In this document: positions 17,918-26,858 of the stretch, piece by piece
Layout: every line of letters begins with the position of its first letter
How positions within the stretch are numbered: the stretch's first letter is position 1
NCBI GenBank assembly: GCA_964627535.1
Contig: CAZVJW010000016.1
Span: 11,106 to 75,105 of the forward strand
DNA length: 64,000 nucleotides
Direction of reading: 5' to 3'
Source: UBA1447 sp964627535
Lineage (GTDB): Bacteria; Bacillota; Clostridia; Oscillospirales; Acutalibacteraceae
Made by a program: the position numbers and the translations under genes
Notes under the pieces: model-generated
Database searches by the model: none
The model's input: the letters and a program-made list of their open reading frames with translations, nothing else
What the model was told of the DNA's origin: nothing

Positions 17918-18334
17918 TCAAAGCCTTTTACAATACTCATAAATATGTTCCGGGAGTTCACTTTCATCGGCAGAAACGGTAAATGTAAAATCATTATCCG
18001 AAAGTTTGCTCAGTTCATTAACCTTCTTCAGAAATACGGCCAGTTCATTATAATCTTTGCCGCCTATTTTTAGCGTTGCGTCAACAAAAACATCCGTAAT
18101 ATCATAATCGCCGGCGCAAATTCCGCACAAGAAACCAAAAAACGCCTCATAGCCCTTAATTCCAAAGTGGTCCGTATCGATAAGCCTCGCCCTGTAATTG
18201 ACATCATGAGTAAGTTTGGTTTCTTTTTCTATACAAACTACATTGCCTTTCGAATTTTCAACCGCCTCGTTTACCAGCGTAATTAAGTGCTTTGTTTTAC
18301 CCGATCCCTTGTTGCCGATTATCAATGAAATCAT
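17918..18334 (-). CDS. Small P-loop protein of unknown role
   Basis: A 138-residue protein with a Walker A motif at residues 7-14 (GNKGSGKT) at the very N-terminus. A later hydrophobic strand ending in VFVDATLKIGG may be Walker B-like. No further domain is present. Similar short P-loop proteins occur beside pgi or yceD in Clostridia as far as I recall, without a known role. It starts 28 bases after the pgi stop and is probably co-transcribed with it. Function is not assigned. Confidence 0.75.
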   Translation of the reverse strand: MISLIIGNKGSGKTKHLITLVNEAVENSKGNVVCIEKETKLTHDVNYRARLIDTDHFGIKGYEAFFGFLCGICAGDYDITDVFVDATLKIGGKDYNELAVFLKKVNELSKLSDNDFTFTVSADESELPEHIYEYCKRL

Positions 18335-18362
18335 AATAATCTCCTCCTGTATGTTAATTTGT

Positions 18363-19703
18363 TTATATTACATTGTTTGCTTCAAGTTTTATGCGTAAAT
18401 CTTCATAACCTTCTTTACCCAAGAGCGCAAACATATTGCGTTTGTAGCTTTCTACTCCAGGTTGGTCAAATGGGTTAACACCAAGCAGATAGCCGGAAAT
18501 ACCGCAGGCTTTTTCAAAGAAATAGAGAAGCCAGCCAAGGTTGTACTCATCCATTTTCCGCAGCCGCAGGATTATGTTGGGCACACCTCCGTCCACATGG
18601 GCGAGCACGGTGCCTTTAAAAGCTTTTTGATTGACATATGACAGCGTCTTGCCGGCAAGAAAGTTCAGCCCGTCAGCATTTTCCGATTCGGCATTGATGG
18701 TAATGTCTTCTTTTGGTTCTTCGAAAAAAACAGCTGTTTCAAATAGAATCCGCTCGCCTTCTTGAATATATTGCCCCATTGAATGCAAGTCGGTTGAGAA
18801 AATTGCCGAAGAAGGGAAAATCCCTTTGCCGTCTTTCCCTTCGCTTTCGCCGAAAAGCTGCTTGAACCATTCGCACATCATCGCAAACTCCGGTTCAAAG
18901 CTGGTTATTATTTCAATCTTCTTTCCGCTTCTGTATAAAAGATTACGGATAGCAGCGTATCTGTAGCAAACATTCTCTGACAAATCAGGTTTTGAATATG
19001 CCAGCCTTGCCTCGGCAGCGCCTTTCATAAGGGCATCTATATCGATGCCTGAAACGGCAATCGGAAGCAGGCCGACAGCTGTCAATACAGAATATCTGCC
19101 GCCGATATCGTCGGGGACAACAAAAGTTTCAAAGTTTTCTTTTGCGGCCAGTTCCTTTAAGTTTCCTTCATCATTATCCGTTGTGACAAAGATTCGTTTA
19201 CCGGCTTTCTTCTTACCGTATTTTTTCACAAGAAGCTCCCTGAAAACTCTGAAAGCAACGGCGGGCTCTGTTGTTGTGCCTGATTTTGATATAACATTGA
19301 TCGAAAAATCTCTGCCTTTGCATATTTTGATAAGATCAGCGAGAACAGATCCGCTGATAGAATTGCCCGCAAAAAAGATATCCGGAGTTTTTTTCTTTAA
19401 CAAGTTGTAGTTTTGAGATTTTATAAACTCAATTACCGCCCGCGCGCCTAAATAAGAACCGCCAATACCGATAACAATCAGAACATCCGAGTTCTTTTTG
19501 ATACGTTCGGCGGCAGCTTTTATTGCGGAAAACTCCGCTTTATCATAATTGACAGGAAGGTCTATCCACCCCAAAAAGTCCTTGCCGGCGCCGGTGCCGA
19601 AGTGCAGCATATTGTGCGCTGCGATAACTTCCGGTTCGATAGCCTTCAATGCACCGGGTGAGGCAAAATCACCCGTATAGCTTTCAACTAAACCAATCGC
19701 CAC
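18363..19703 (-). CDS. pgi: Glucose-6-phosphate isomerase
   Basis: Interconverts glucose-6-phosphate and fructose-6-phosphate. The sugar-isomerase phosphate site GIGGSYLGARA begins at residue 79; NVISKSGTTTEPAVAFR and the C-terminal FDQPGVESYKR signature are present. The 446-residue length is the Gram-positive form. The start is GTG at 19703 with CGGAGG upstream. Its own promoter is visible at 19744-19772. Confidence 0.97.
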   Translation of the reverse strand: MAIGLVESYTGDFASPGALKAIEPEVIAAHNMLHFGTGAGKDFLGWIDLPVNYDKAEFSAIKAAAERIKKNSDVLIVIGIGGSYLGARAVIEFIKSQNYNLLKKKTPDIFFAGNSISGSVLADLIKICKGRDFSINVISKSGTTTEPAVAFRVFRELLVKKYGKKKAGKRIFVTTDNDEGNLKELAAKENFETFVVPDDIGGRYSVLTAVGLLPIAVSGIDIDALMKGAAEARLAYSKPDLSENVCYRYAAIRNLLYRSGKKIEIITSFEPEFAMMCEWFKQLFGESEGKDGKGIFPSSAIFSTDLHSMGQYIQEGERILFETAVFFEEPKEDITINAESENADGLNFLAGKTLSYVNQKAFKGTVLAHVDGGVPNIILRLRKMDEYNLGWLLYFFEKACGISGYLLGVNPFDQPGVESYKRNMFALLGKEGYEDLRIKLEANNVI

Positions 19704-19743
19704 TATAAATTCCTCCGAAATAAAAAATTCATTGTTGTGTTTC

Positions 19744-19772
19744 TATTGTAAACTATCGAAAAGCTTATTTCA
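19744..19772 (-). promoter_or_regulatory. Promoter of pgi
   Basis: On the minus strand: -35 TTGAAA (19772-19767), 17-base spacer, -10 TACAAT (19749-19744), about 40 bases before the GTG start. It is a good sigma-A-type match. Confidence 0.7.
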
Positions 19773-19883
19773 AGTGAACAGACCGTTTTTTAATAAAATA
19801 AACACAATTTATTTAATTGTTCAGTTAAACTTGTAAAAATCCGCTTCGGCTTTTACCCGAACTCTCCTGCTGGTAAATTATGA

Positions 19884-19912
19884 TTGAACAACGCAGGCTT
19901 TTAAGATATAAT
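19884..19912 (+). promoter_or_regulatory. Promoter of mtaB
   Basis: -35 TTGAAC (19884-19889), 17-base spacer, perfect -10 TATAAT (19907-19912), 28 bases before the ATG at 19941. Together with the pgi promoter it makes this a divergent control region. Confidence 0.75.
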
Positions 19913-19940
19913 TTCAATTATTAAACAGAAGGGCTTGTAT

Positions 19941-21236
19941 ATGAAAGTTGCGTTTTACACCTTGGGCTGCAAGGTAAATCAATATGACACACAGGCTGTT
20001 ACCGAAAGCTTCACGTCGAAGGGGTATGAAACAGTCGGATATTATATGGATGCTGATGTATATATCGTAAATTCATGCACGGTTACCGCCGAGAGCGACA
20101 GAAAAACACGGCAGGCTGTGCGCAGATTTAAGAAATATCATCCCGATTCGGTTGTGGTACTTACAGGCTGTATGCCGCAGGCGTTTCCAAACACGGCAGA
20201 TGAGCTGCCGGAGGCTGATATTGTGCTTGGAAACCGTGACTATGATGAGTTGTTCCGCCTTCTTGAACAGTACTTTTCCTGCGGAAACAGACAGGTGCAA
20301 ATCACCGAGCACATCAAGGGCGCCACATATAAAGGTATCAGCTTGACGGGAGCCGGCATAACCGGTTTTAGGGAACGCACAAGAGCCGCGGTAAAAATAG
20401 AAGACGGCTGCGACCGTTTCTGTTCCTATTGTATTATCCCTTATGCCCGCGGAAGAGTCCGTTCGAAACAGCTTGACGAGCTTCACGGCGAACTTGAAAG
20501 CCTTGAAAAGGCAGGATTTGCCGAGGTTGTTCTTGTCGGCATCAATCTTTCAGCTTACGGGAGCGATATCGGCAGCACACTTTGCGATGCCGTTGAGCTG
20601 GCCTGTTCGTTCGAGGGAATTAAAAGAGTTCGGCTTGGCTCTTTGGAGCCCGACAGAATAACGGCCGGTATGATTGAACAGTTAAGCAGGCAAGCAAAAC
20701 TATGCCCGCAATTTCATATATCGCTGCAAAGCGGGTGTGACGAAACGCTGCACACGATGAACAGGCATTATACCGCAAAAGATTATGAAGCTCTTTGCAT
20801 AAAACTGCGCTCAACTTTTAAGGACTGCACACTGACCACAGACGTGATGGTGGGCTTCCCGACGGAAAGCGAGGATGAATTTTACGAATCGCTGGAATTT
20901 GTCAAAAAAATCAAATTTGAGAAAGTGCATGTGTTCCCCTATTCTCCCCGCTCCGGCACAAAAGCAGCCGATATGAAACCGCAAATTGCCAAAGTGCAAA
21001 AAGAAAAGCGCAGCCGCGAAATGATTGCAGCTGCGCAGGAAATACGAAATAAATTCTTAACGAGCCAAATCGGCTTAACGGTTGAGGTTTTAGTTGAAGG
21101 GAACATTGATATCGGTATTGCACAGGGTTATACACCGAATTATACGCCCGTGAAGGTTAAAAGTGCCGATATCCCTGCGGGTACTGTTTGCAGGGTGAAG
21201 ATAACAGACGTTGAGGATGATTATTGTGTTGGGTAA
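19941..21236 (+). CDS. mtaB: tRNA (t6A37)-C2 methylthiotransferase MtaB
   Basis: Radical-SAM enzyme that adds a methylthio group to t6A at position 37 of ANN-decoding tRNAs. The N-terminal UPF0004 domain has cluster ligands Cys10, Cys46 and Cys77. The SAM cluster is Cys157, Cys161 and Cys164 (CDRFCSYC). A TRAM-like domain is at the end. I start at the ATG at 19941, which gives MKVAFYTLGCKVNQYD as in other MtaB proteins; the earlier in-frame TTG has no separate support. Confidence 0.95.
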   Translation: MKVAFYTLGCKVNQYDTQAVTESFTSKGYETVGYYMDADVYIVNSCTVTAESDRKTRQAVRRFKKYHPDSVVVLTGCMPQAFPNTADELPEADIVLGNRDYDELFRLLEQYFSCGNRQVQITEHIKGATYKGISLTGAGITGFRERTRAAVKIEDGCDRFCSYCIIPYARGRVRSKQLDELHGELESLEKAGFAEVVLVGINLSAYGSDIGSTLCDAVELACSFEGIKRVRLGSLEPDRITAGMIEQLSRQAKLCPQFHISLQSGCDETLHTMNRHYTAKDYEALCIKLRSTFKDCTLTTDVMVGFPTESEDEFYESLEFVKKIKFEKVHVFPYSPRSGTKAADMKPQIAKVQKEKRSREMIAAAQEIRNKFLTSQIGLTVEVLVEGNIDIGIAQGYTPNYTPVKVKSADIPAGTVCRVKITDVEDDYCVG

Positions 21237-21308
21237 ATTTATGTCATTAATAATGTGATGTAAATAATGTATCGGGAAGCCCTTACATAGGCATATGGAG
21301 GAGATGTT

Positions 21309-21770
21309 ATGCCACTTGAAATCAAACTTGCTTACCAAGATATTGATAAAGTCAAATTACTCTTCGGAGAGTATACATCCATGTTAGGGTTCGATTTAAG
21401 GTTCCAGCATTACGATGAGGAACTTCAAAAGCTTCCTGCTGACTATGCATTACCCCGCGGCAGACTCTACATTGCTAATTATGACAACCAACTGGCCGGA
21501 TGCATTGCTCTTCGCCCATTTGACAATAATTGCTGCGAAATGAAGCGCTTATTTGTTCGACCGGAGTTCAGAGGAAAAAGGATTGGGAAAGCTTTAGTGG
21601 AACAAGTCATCTCTGATGCAAAAGAAACGAAATATCAAGCTATGCTTTTAGACACTTTAACCTCACTTGCAGCCTCTGTTGCGCTTTATAAACGCCTTGG
21701 TTTCTACGAAATTGAGCCTTACCGTTTCAATCCTTTGCCTAATGCCTTATTTTTGCGATTAGCACTTTAA
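21309..21770 (+). CDS. GNAT-family N-acetyltransferase
   Basis: A 153-residue single-domain acetyltransferase. The acetyl-CoA pyrophosphate loop is FRGKRIGKAL (about 92-101), preceded by the MKRLFVRPE strand and followed by the LYKRLGFYEIEPY motif. GGAGGAG precedes the ATG. The substrate is unknown. It follows mtaB by 72 bases and ends with a 4-base overlap with the convergent RACo-like gene. Confidence 0.88.
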   Translation: MPLEIKLAYQDIDKVKLLFGEYTSMLGFDLRFQHYDEELQKLPADYALPRGRLYIANYDNQLAGCIALRPFDNNCCEMKRLFVRPEFRGKRIGKALVEQVISDAKETKYQAMLLDTLTSLAASVALYKRLGFYEIEPYRFNPLPNALFLRLAL

Positions 21771-23260
21771 AACATCATGTGTTCAATGTATCTTTCGGAG
21801 AATTCCGCGCTGTTTGCAAGGTCCACATAATCGGTGCTTGCCGCTATTGTTTCGGCAAGCGCCATTTTATCCGGAAAAGCGGCGCATAATATTCCGCCCG
21901 CCAGGCTGCTGTTGCCGACAGCGGCTGTTTTTTTGCGGAGTTCCGCCGGGAACAAGCCGATTAAAGCCGCGTTGCCGGGGTTGATAAAGCTGCCGAAGCC
22001 GCCGCTTATCAGCACGCGGTCAATGTCGCCGGCTGTCAGCCCCGCGGACAGTATCAGCATATCTATTGCCGCTGCTATCGCCGCCTTAGCAAGCTGCAGT
22101 TCCCTGATATCCTCCGCGTAAACGGTAACTTCCTCGCATACATCAAAGCTTTTGCCCGTCATCAAATATCCGGTATCATCAATAATATTGTTCTTGAGTA
22201 ACTCCGCAACAATATCAATGAGCCCCGAACCGCAAATGCCGACGGGGACCGCATTGCCGATTGTTTTCACCCGCCCGTTGCCGTTGACAAGTTCATATGA
22301 GCAGATTGCGCCCGGTGTGGCGCCCATCCCCTGCTTGATACTGGCACCCTCAAAGGCCGGGCCGGCCGCCGCGGAGGATGCAAGGATGCGTCTGCCGTTA
22401 AAAAGAGCAACTTCGGCGTTTGTGCCCAAATCAATTAAGAGTGCATATTGATCGGTATCCTCAAATTCGCTGACAATGCCGGCTGTCAGGTCGGCGCCGG
22501 CAAAGCTTGCGATACACGGCAGAGAGTAAACGGGAACATCCAGCCCCAAACCCAGCGCCAAGCCGTTTTCTGTTTGGCTTGCGAGGAAGTTCGCGGTATA
22601 AGGGAAAAAACCCAATCCGGTACAATCCCTGCCGAAAAAAAGGTGCAGCATTGCCGTATTGCCACAAACGGTTATATCTTCGATTTTGTCAATATTGTTC
22701 GCTGACAGCAAGTTTTTGAGCATACCGTTTATCTGCCGTGTCACGACGGTATGGAGTTCTTCCAGCCCGCCGTTGGCTACATATTTTACACGGGCGATAA
22801 CATCCGCGCCGAATGCCGCCTGTTTATTTTTTTCGCCTGTTGTTCCGATGACGGAAGCATTTTCGTCAATCAGTGCGGCAACGAGGGTAGTCGTGCCGAT
22901 ATCAATAACAACCCTTACCATGCCTGCTGATTTTGACGAGCTTTCCGTTGCCGATGATGACTTTAAGACTTCCATTCTCCCGTTTGACAGAATTTCAACC
23001 GAAGTGTCCGCCTGCAGCTTAACATCGCAGGCAAGCCTGATACCCAGCTTGATTTCGTCCGGTGTAAGCACTGAAATCTCTTTTCCCGAGGGTTCCGGAC
23101 ATGAGCTGACGATTCTTACCTTGCACTTGTAACATCTGCCGTTGCCGCCGCAGAATGAGTTGATATCATAACCAAGACCCGTCAGAATTTCAAGGAGATT
23201 ATCCCCTTTAAAAAAGTCAACTGTTTCGATGCTGTTATCTGCTTTGATTTTCAGGTGCAT
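21767..23260 (-). CDS. ASKHA-domain, ferredoxin-containing corrinoid-activation protein (RACo-like)
   Basis: Family members use ATP to re-reduce inactive Co(II) corrinoid proteins of methyltransferase systems. The N-terminal plant-type 2Fe-2S domain has Cys37, Cys43, Cys46 and Cys78. A linker leads to an actin/Hsp70-like ATPase (DUF4445) with VVIDIGTTTLVAALI and ALLIDLGTNAEVALF phosphate motifs and ISGGFGSFINP. I start at the ATG at 23260 (GGGGG upstream), giving 497 residues; this removes 22 residues overlapping tmcAL. No corrinoid protein lies beside it; a UroD-family protein is at 36819. Confidence 0.88.
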   Translation of the reverse strand: MHLKIKADNSIETVDFFKGDNLLEILTGLGYDINSFCGGNGRCYKCKVRIVSSCPEPSGKEISVLTPDEIKLGIRLACDVKLQADTSVEILSNGRMEVLKSSSATESSSKSAGMVRVVIDIGTTTLVAALIDENASVIGTTGEKNKQAAFGADVIARVKYVANGGLEELHTVVTRQINGMLKNLLSANNIDKIEDITVCGNTAMLHLFFGRDCTGLGFFPYTANFLASQTENGLALGLGLDVPVYSLPCIASFAGADLTAGIVSEFEDTDQYALLIDLGTNAEVALFNGRRILASSAAAGPAFEGASIKQGMGATPGAICSYELVNGNGRVKTIGNAVPVGICGSGLIDIVAELLKNNIIDDTGYLMTGKSFDVCEEVTVYAEDIRELQLAKAAIAAAIDMLILSAGLTAGDIDRVLISGGFGSFINPGNAALIGLFPAELRKKTAAVGNSSLAGGILCAAFPDKMALAETIAASTDYVDLANSAEFSERYIEHMMF

Positions 23261-23283
23261 ACTGACCCCCATATGATGATGAT

Positions 23284-24480
23284 TTATATCCCCAAAACAA
23301 CATTCGATATCTGTTCCATACCGCACGGCAGCGGTTCAGGCAGCGACAATGCGAAAATATCCGCAGCTCTGCATTCAATTTCAAAAATATGCTTTGCTCT
23401 TTCATCAAGCACCTTTACATCCGCCGCCTTCATAATAACCGGCAATGAGGCGGTTTTTCCGGCTGTACGTAAAAGTTCCCTGCCTTTCAGACTAACACCG
23501 AGTATCCTGATATACGGCGGGAGGTTTTTGCTGTCTTCAGCCTTGATGCCAAGAAAAGAGTGCAGAACAATCCGGCGGATTCTCGCGTGCGAATACCTTT
23601 TTGTTTTTGCAAGTGAAAAAAGTTCTTCCAAAGATGACGATTTTTTAACTGCATCAAAAATGCGGTTTTCAATACCCTCGGAAATATCGGGAGCATTCGC
23701 GATATCATCAGATGACATACACCGCAAGGCACATAAAACGGCCGTCTCTAACTTAGTGTAATCAGCGGGTGCTCGTTTCATATTAATTTCATCCGCCAAA
23801 ATATCGAAGGTGGCTTTCGGTAAATATTGTTTAAAACCGCTCCCGCTCAAAAGACTGTTTCTGATTTGTGAAGCCGAAGCGAAACCGCCTTCCGTGCCCA
23901 TTTCATCGTGCCCGGAGCCGAGGCGTTTGACCGCAAAAGGTTTCATCGTTGCACCGAGCACGTTCACAGCGCGGATATATTCGACGGCGAGGGTATCGTT
24001 CGGCCGTTTAAGGATATCGGCAACCAAATCCCCGAAAAGCTCTCTAACCGCCGTTTCTCTTGCCGAAGCAAAGCAGCTCCCTTCTTTCAGCAGGGATTTC
24101 ATTAATTCGTTGTTCACTTGTTTTGAGTCAACGGCCGAGGCGGCGCTTTTTAAAAGTGTGAGGTTTCCGCTCTCGCTGCCGAAACTTAACAGTTCAACAA
24201 AACCAAGGGCGTTGAGCAAGCTCACCGCTCCGGATGCGAAAGTATTGGCATTGGCGGTTGCCCACGGCAGGGGCAGTTCAATAACCAAATCAACACCGTT
24301 TTCAATCGCCATTTTTGCCCTCGCCTGTTTTGACGCTATGCCCGTCTCGCCGCGCTGAACGAAATTGCCGCTCATTACCGCTACCGTATGCGTTACCCCC
24401 GCCTGCCTTGTCTGTTCAAGCTGATAGGCGTGGCCAAGATGGAACGGATTGTATTCAGCGACAATTCCTGCAGTCAGCAT
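23284..24480 (-). CDS. tmcAL: tRNA(Met) cytidine acetate ligase TmcAL
   Basis: Uses acetate and ATP to make N4-acetylcytidine at the wobble base of elongator tRNA-Met. The nucleotidyltransferase HxGH motif is His14-Leu-Gly-His17 in EYNPFHLGHAYQ; MSGNFVQRGE and the ASQIRNSL region complete the active site. Length 398 is normal. It starts 27 bases after the beta-helix gene. Confidence 0.93.
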   Translation of the reverse strand: MLTAGIVAEYNPFHLGHAYQLEQTRQAGVTHTVAVMSGNFVQRGETGIASKQARAKMAIENGVDLVIELPLPWATANANTFASGAVSLLNALGFVELLSFGSESGNLTLLKSAASAVDSKQVNNELMKSLLKEGSCFASARETAVRELFGDLVADILKRPNDTLAVEYIRAVNVLGATMKPFAVKRLGSGHDEMGTEGGFASASQIRNSLLSGSGFKQYLPKATFDILADEINMKRAPADYTKLETAVLCALRCMSSDDIANAPDISEGIENRIFDAVKKSSSLEELFSLAKTKRYSHARIRRIVLHSFLGIKAEDSKNLPPYIRILGVSLKGRELLRTAGKTASLPVIMKAADVKVLDERAKHIFEIECRAADIFALSLPEPLPCGMEQISNVVLGI

Positions 24481-24507
24481 AATTTTACCTTTCCGGAATT
24501 TTTCAAT

Positions 24508-26625
24508 TTAAGACACATTGAAGCGCGTTATTGTCCCCGCCTGTTTATAATCCCAGGGGACAAATCCTGCTTTTATCGCAGGAGAATTCGGTAATAGGGT
24601 AAAATCGCGGTTCTCAATATCCTTAAACAGCGGATCCTTGAATATACCTTTTTTATAATACCCCCTGAACCACATGCCAACCCAGTAAATCCTGTCTTTG
24701 ATTTTCGTCGATTCTCCGCTGAGCACAAAGCCTTTTCGCTGATAATCCCAATAGATGTTGCCGTAATCAACAAATTTGCCTTTTTCCACACTTGTATACA
24801 TCGTGGTATTTTTGGAAACAAGGATATTTTTATAAAAATACATGGATGTGTGTGCTTCTTTGCGGGATACCCTGATCTGTCCCTCGCCGTTCATGGCAAA
24901 AATGTTATTTTTAACAAGATTGTTTTTGCCGTAATGCTGGTGAAAGCCCTGGGAGGAGCAGTTGTAGGCGATGTTGTTTTTCACGGTCATATAGGAAGTG
25001 CCTTCATCGAGGTAAATCCCCCAGCCGCCGTAGCCGCTGCCGCCGCTGTAGCAGCCGACATCATGAATAACATTGCCGGTGATAAACGAATGCGGCTGCA
25101 TACCAAGTGTATAGATGCCGCCCATATCGGCTAGCCATCCCTGCCCGATGTCATAAATCAAGTTATCGGATATATTGATATAATCAGTGACATTATAGGA
25201 ATATCCCCAAACCCAGCCGGATGAAATACCGGTATAAAAACCGTCGTGAATTTCATTGTGGGAGATTTCGCAGTTTCTCGCGTTGATAAGCAAAACGCCG
25301 ATAGCGTTGTTGAATATTCTGCCGTATTTGTAGATGTGATTATCTGTCACAACAATATCCTTTGTGATTGCCGGATCTTCCGGCTGCACATTGCCGCCCT
25401 CGATAAAAATTCCCGTGCCGCCGATGTTCCTGAGCAGGCAGCTTTTTACAAGGCAGTTTTTGGTATTGTCTCCGATTTTGATGCCGGATGCGCCGATGTT
25501 CTGAAGCACGCAGCCTATGAACGAAATATTGTTTGCATTCGTCGCCAAAATCGCTGATGCGACGCCCCAGGCTGCCTGTGAATTCTCCAGCTCGACCGGG
25601 ACGATATTCCATCCGGTATCCCTGAAGGAGATGCCGTTGAACGAAATGCCGCTGACACCGTCGATTTTTATCACGGTTTCAAGCTTTCCTGCATAAAGAA
25701 CTGTGGTGCTGATATCATCGGATGGCTGCGGAATATAATAAAGTTTACCCGTATCCCTTTTGAGATACCACTCGCCCGGCACAGACAACGCCTCGAAAAC
25801 ATTTTCGAAGAAGTATCTGTCCCCCGGGGAAACGGTCATGCTTGTTGGCTTGCTCAGTTTAATATAACCGGTCGCGGTGTTGCAGCTTTCAAGAGGGATG
25901 AGTTCATCCTTCCAGTAATGCAGAATGCGGACATCGATATCCTTAATATTGGTAAACGGCTGCAAATCCGAAGGATTCGCGTTGAAGGATGTATCACCTT
26001 TGAAATAATCGCTTTCCGGATGCATCCGCTCGGCATCAATAATGGATTGAACCGCCATCTCTCCGGTTTTCGGGTAGCGCGAACGCGGCAGAGTTGCGTC
26101 GCCCTTATAAAGGATGTTGAAGTACCAATTATCGCCGGAAGTGCTGACATTCGCCGTCCACATTTGGATGCCGTTGACGGTTTCGGGCGTCCAGCCGCTG
26201 ACAGGCACCGCACCGCTGATCACTGGAATTTCGCCGGGATACGCCTTATAAGCGTAGTTGCCCAAATCCGCGGCTGTGTATTCGAGGGTGTTTTCGAGGA
26301 AATATGTGCCGCCCCTGAGCCAGACGGTCAAATCGGTCAGAACGCAGTCGGCATCGCCGCCGCAGTCAATGTCTTTGAGTTTTTTCAGGCGTTCCTTGGC
26401 TTCATTGATTGTTGCAAGCGGTCCGTCGGTGCCTTCGGCGTTGGGTTCGGCAAGTTTTCCGCTCCATTTATCGTCGCCTTGAGGCGAGACGACCAAATCG
26501 AAGCTTCCCATAACAAAATCCCCCTCAGATGATTTGGGGCTTTCCGCCATGCATGTTGCGTTGATGGAAAGCAGCAGGATTAAACTCATCAACGCGGCCA
26601 GAACCCTTGTGAACGGTTTTTTCAT
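24508..26625 (-). CDS. Secreted right-handed beta-helix protein, GH141-like
   Basis: A 705-residue exported protein. The signal peptide is about residues 1-27 (hydrophobic ALMSLILLLSINATCMA). A mature N-terminal region has VVSPQGDDKWSGK and TVWLRGGTYFLENTLEY, followed by long parallel beta-helix repeats (ITKDIVVTDNHIYKYG, NCEISHNEIHDGFYTG, SFITGNVIHDVGCYSG). This layout resembles GH141 and related xylan/fucoside-active helix enzymes. It lies directly after xylA and xylB on the same strand, supporting a role in releasing xylose-containing sugar; that is inference. No cell-wall anchor is visible. Confidence 0.75.
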   Translation of the reverse strand: MKKPFTRVLAALMSLILLLSINATCMAESPKSSEGDFVMGSFDLVVSPQGDDKWSGKLAEPNAEGTDGPLATINEAKERLKKLKDIDCGGDADCVLTDLTVWLRGGTYFLENTLEYTAADLGNYAYKAYPGEIPVISGAVPVSGWTPETVNGIQMWTANVSTSGDNWYFNILYKGDATLPRSRYPKTGEMAVQSIIDAERMHPESDYFKGDTSFNANPSDLQPFTNIKDIDVRILHYWKDELIPLESCNTATGYIKLSKPTSMTVSPGDRYFFENVFEALSVPGEWYLKRDTGKLYYIPQPSDDISTTVLYAGKLETVIKIDGVSGISFNGISFRDTGWNIVPVELENSQAAWGVASAILATNANNISFIGCVLQNIGASGIKIGDNTKNCLVKSCLLRNIGGTGIFIEGGNVQPEDPAITKDIVVTDNHIYKYGRIFNNAIGVLLINARNCEISHNEIHDGFYTGISSGWVWGYSYNVTDYINISDNLIYDIGQGWLADMGGIYTLGMQPHSFITGNVIHDVGCYSGGSGYGGWGIYLDEGTSYMTVKNNIAYNCSSQGFHQHYGKNNLVKNNIFAMNGEGQIRVSRKEAHTSMYFYKNILVSKNTTMYTSVEKGKFVDYGNIYWDYQRKGFVLSGESTKIKDRIYWVGMWFRGYYKKGIFKDPLFKDIENRDFTLLPNSPAIKAGFVPWDYKQAGTITRFNVS

Positions 26626-26675
26626 GTTAACACCTTCCTTGTAATATTTTGTTTGGGAAGAGGTTGAGAAGGAGT

Positions 26676-26708
26676 GAGATCCTTCGCTTCGCTCTGGATG
26701 ACATACGG
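26676..26708 (-). repeat. REP-like repeat (GTCATCC-AGCGAAGCGAAGGATCT), copy 1
   Basis: On the minus strand it reads GTCATCC, AG, AGCGAAGCGAAGGATCTC. The same core occurs at 34799-34832 and 35745-35777. This word is widespread in bacterial spacers. Here it lies between the xylB 3' array and the beta-helix gene. Confidence 0.6.
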
Positions 26709-26710
26709 GG

Positions 26711-26853
26711 GACGATAGTGGGACGATTGTAGAACGGTAGTGGAACAGTTGTCAAACCGTTGTCGAACCATTGTCGAACCGTTGTCGAACCGTTGTCGAA
26801 CTATTGTCGAACTATTGTCGAACCGTTGTCGAACTATTGTCGAACTATTGTCG
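26711..26853 (-). repeat. 11-bp tandem array after the xylB stop
   Basis: Thirteen contiguous units of exactly 11 bases, consensus AACYRTTGTCG on the plus strand. Units nearest xylB are almost identical, alternating AACCGTTGTCG and AACTATTGTCG; those toward the beta-helix gene drift (GACGATAGTGG). The array ends five bases from the xylB stop codon. It would be transcribed as part of the xyl mRNA. Confidence 0.85.
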
Positions 26854-26858
26854 AACGA

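Noticed and set aside
22152..23132. Plus-strand frames opposite the RACo-like gene
   Set aside because: Composition follows the complementary strand; no starts with ribosome sites.
25918..26532. Plus-strand open frame of about 200 codons opposite the beta-helix gene
   Set aside because: Shadow of the coding frame on the other strand, which has a signal peptide, ribosome site and repeat structure.
26711..26853. CRISPR array
   Set aside because: Units are 11 bases with no spacers and no cas genes are nearby.
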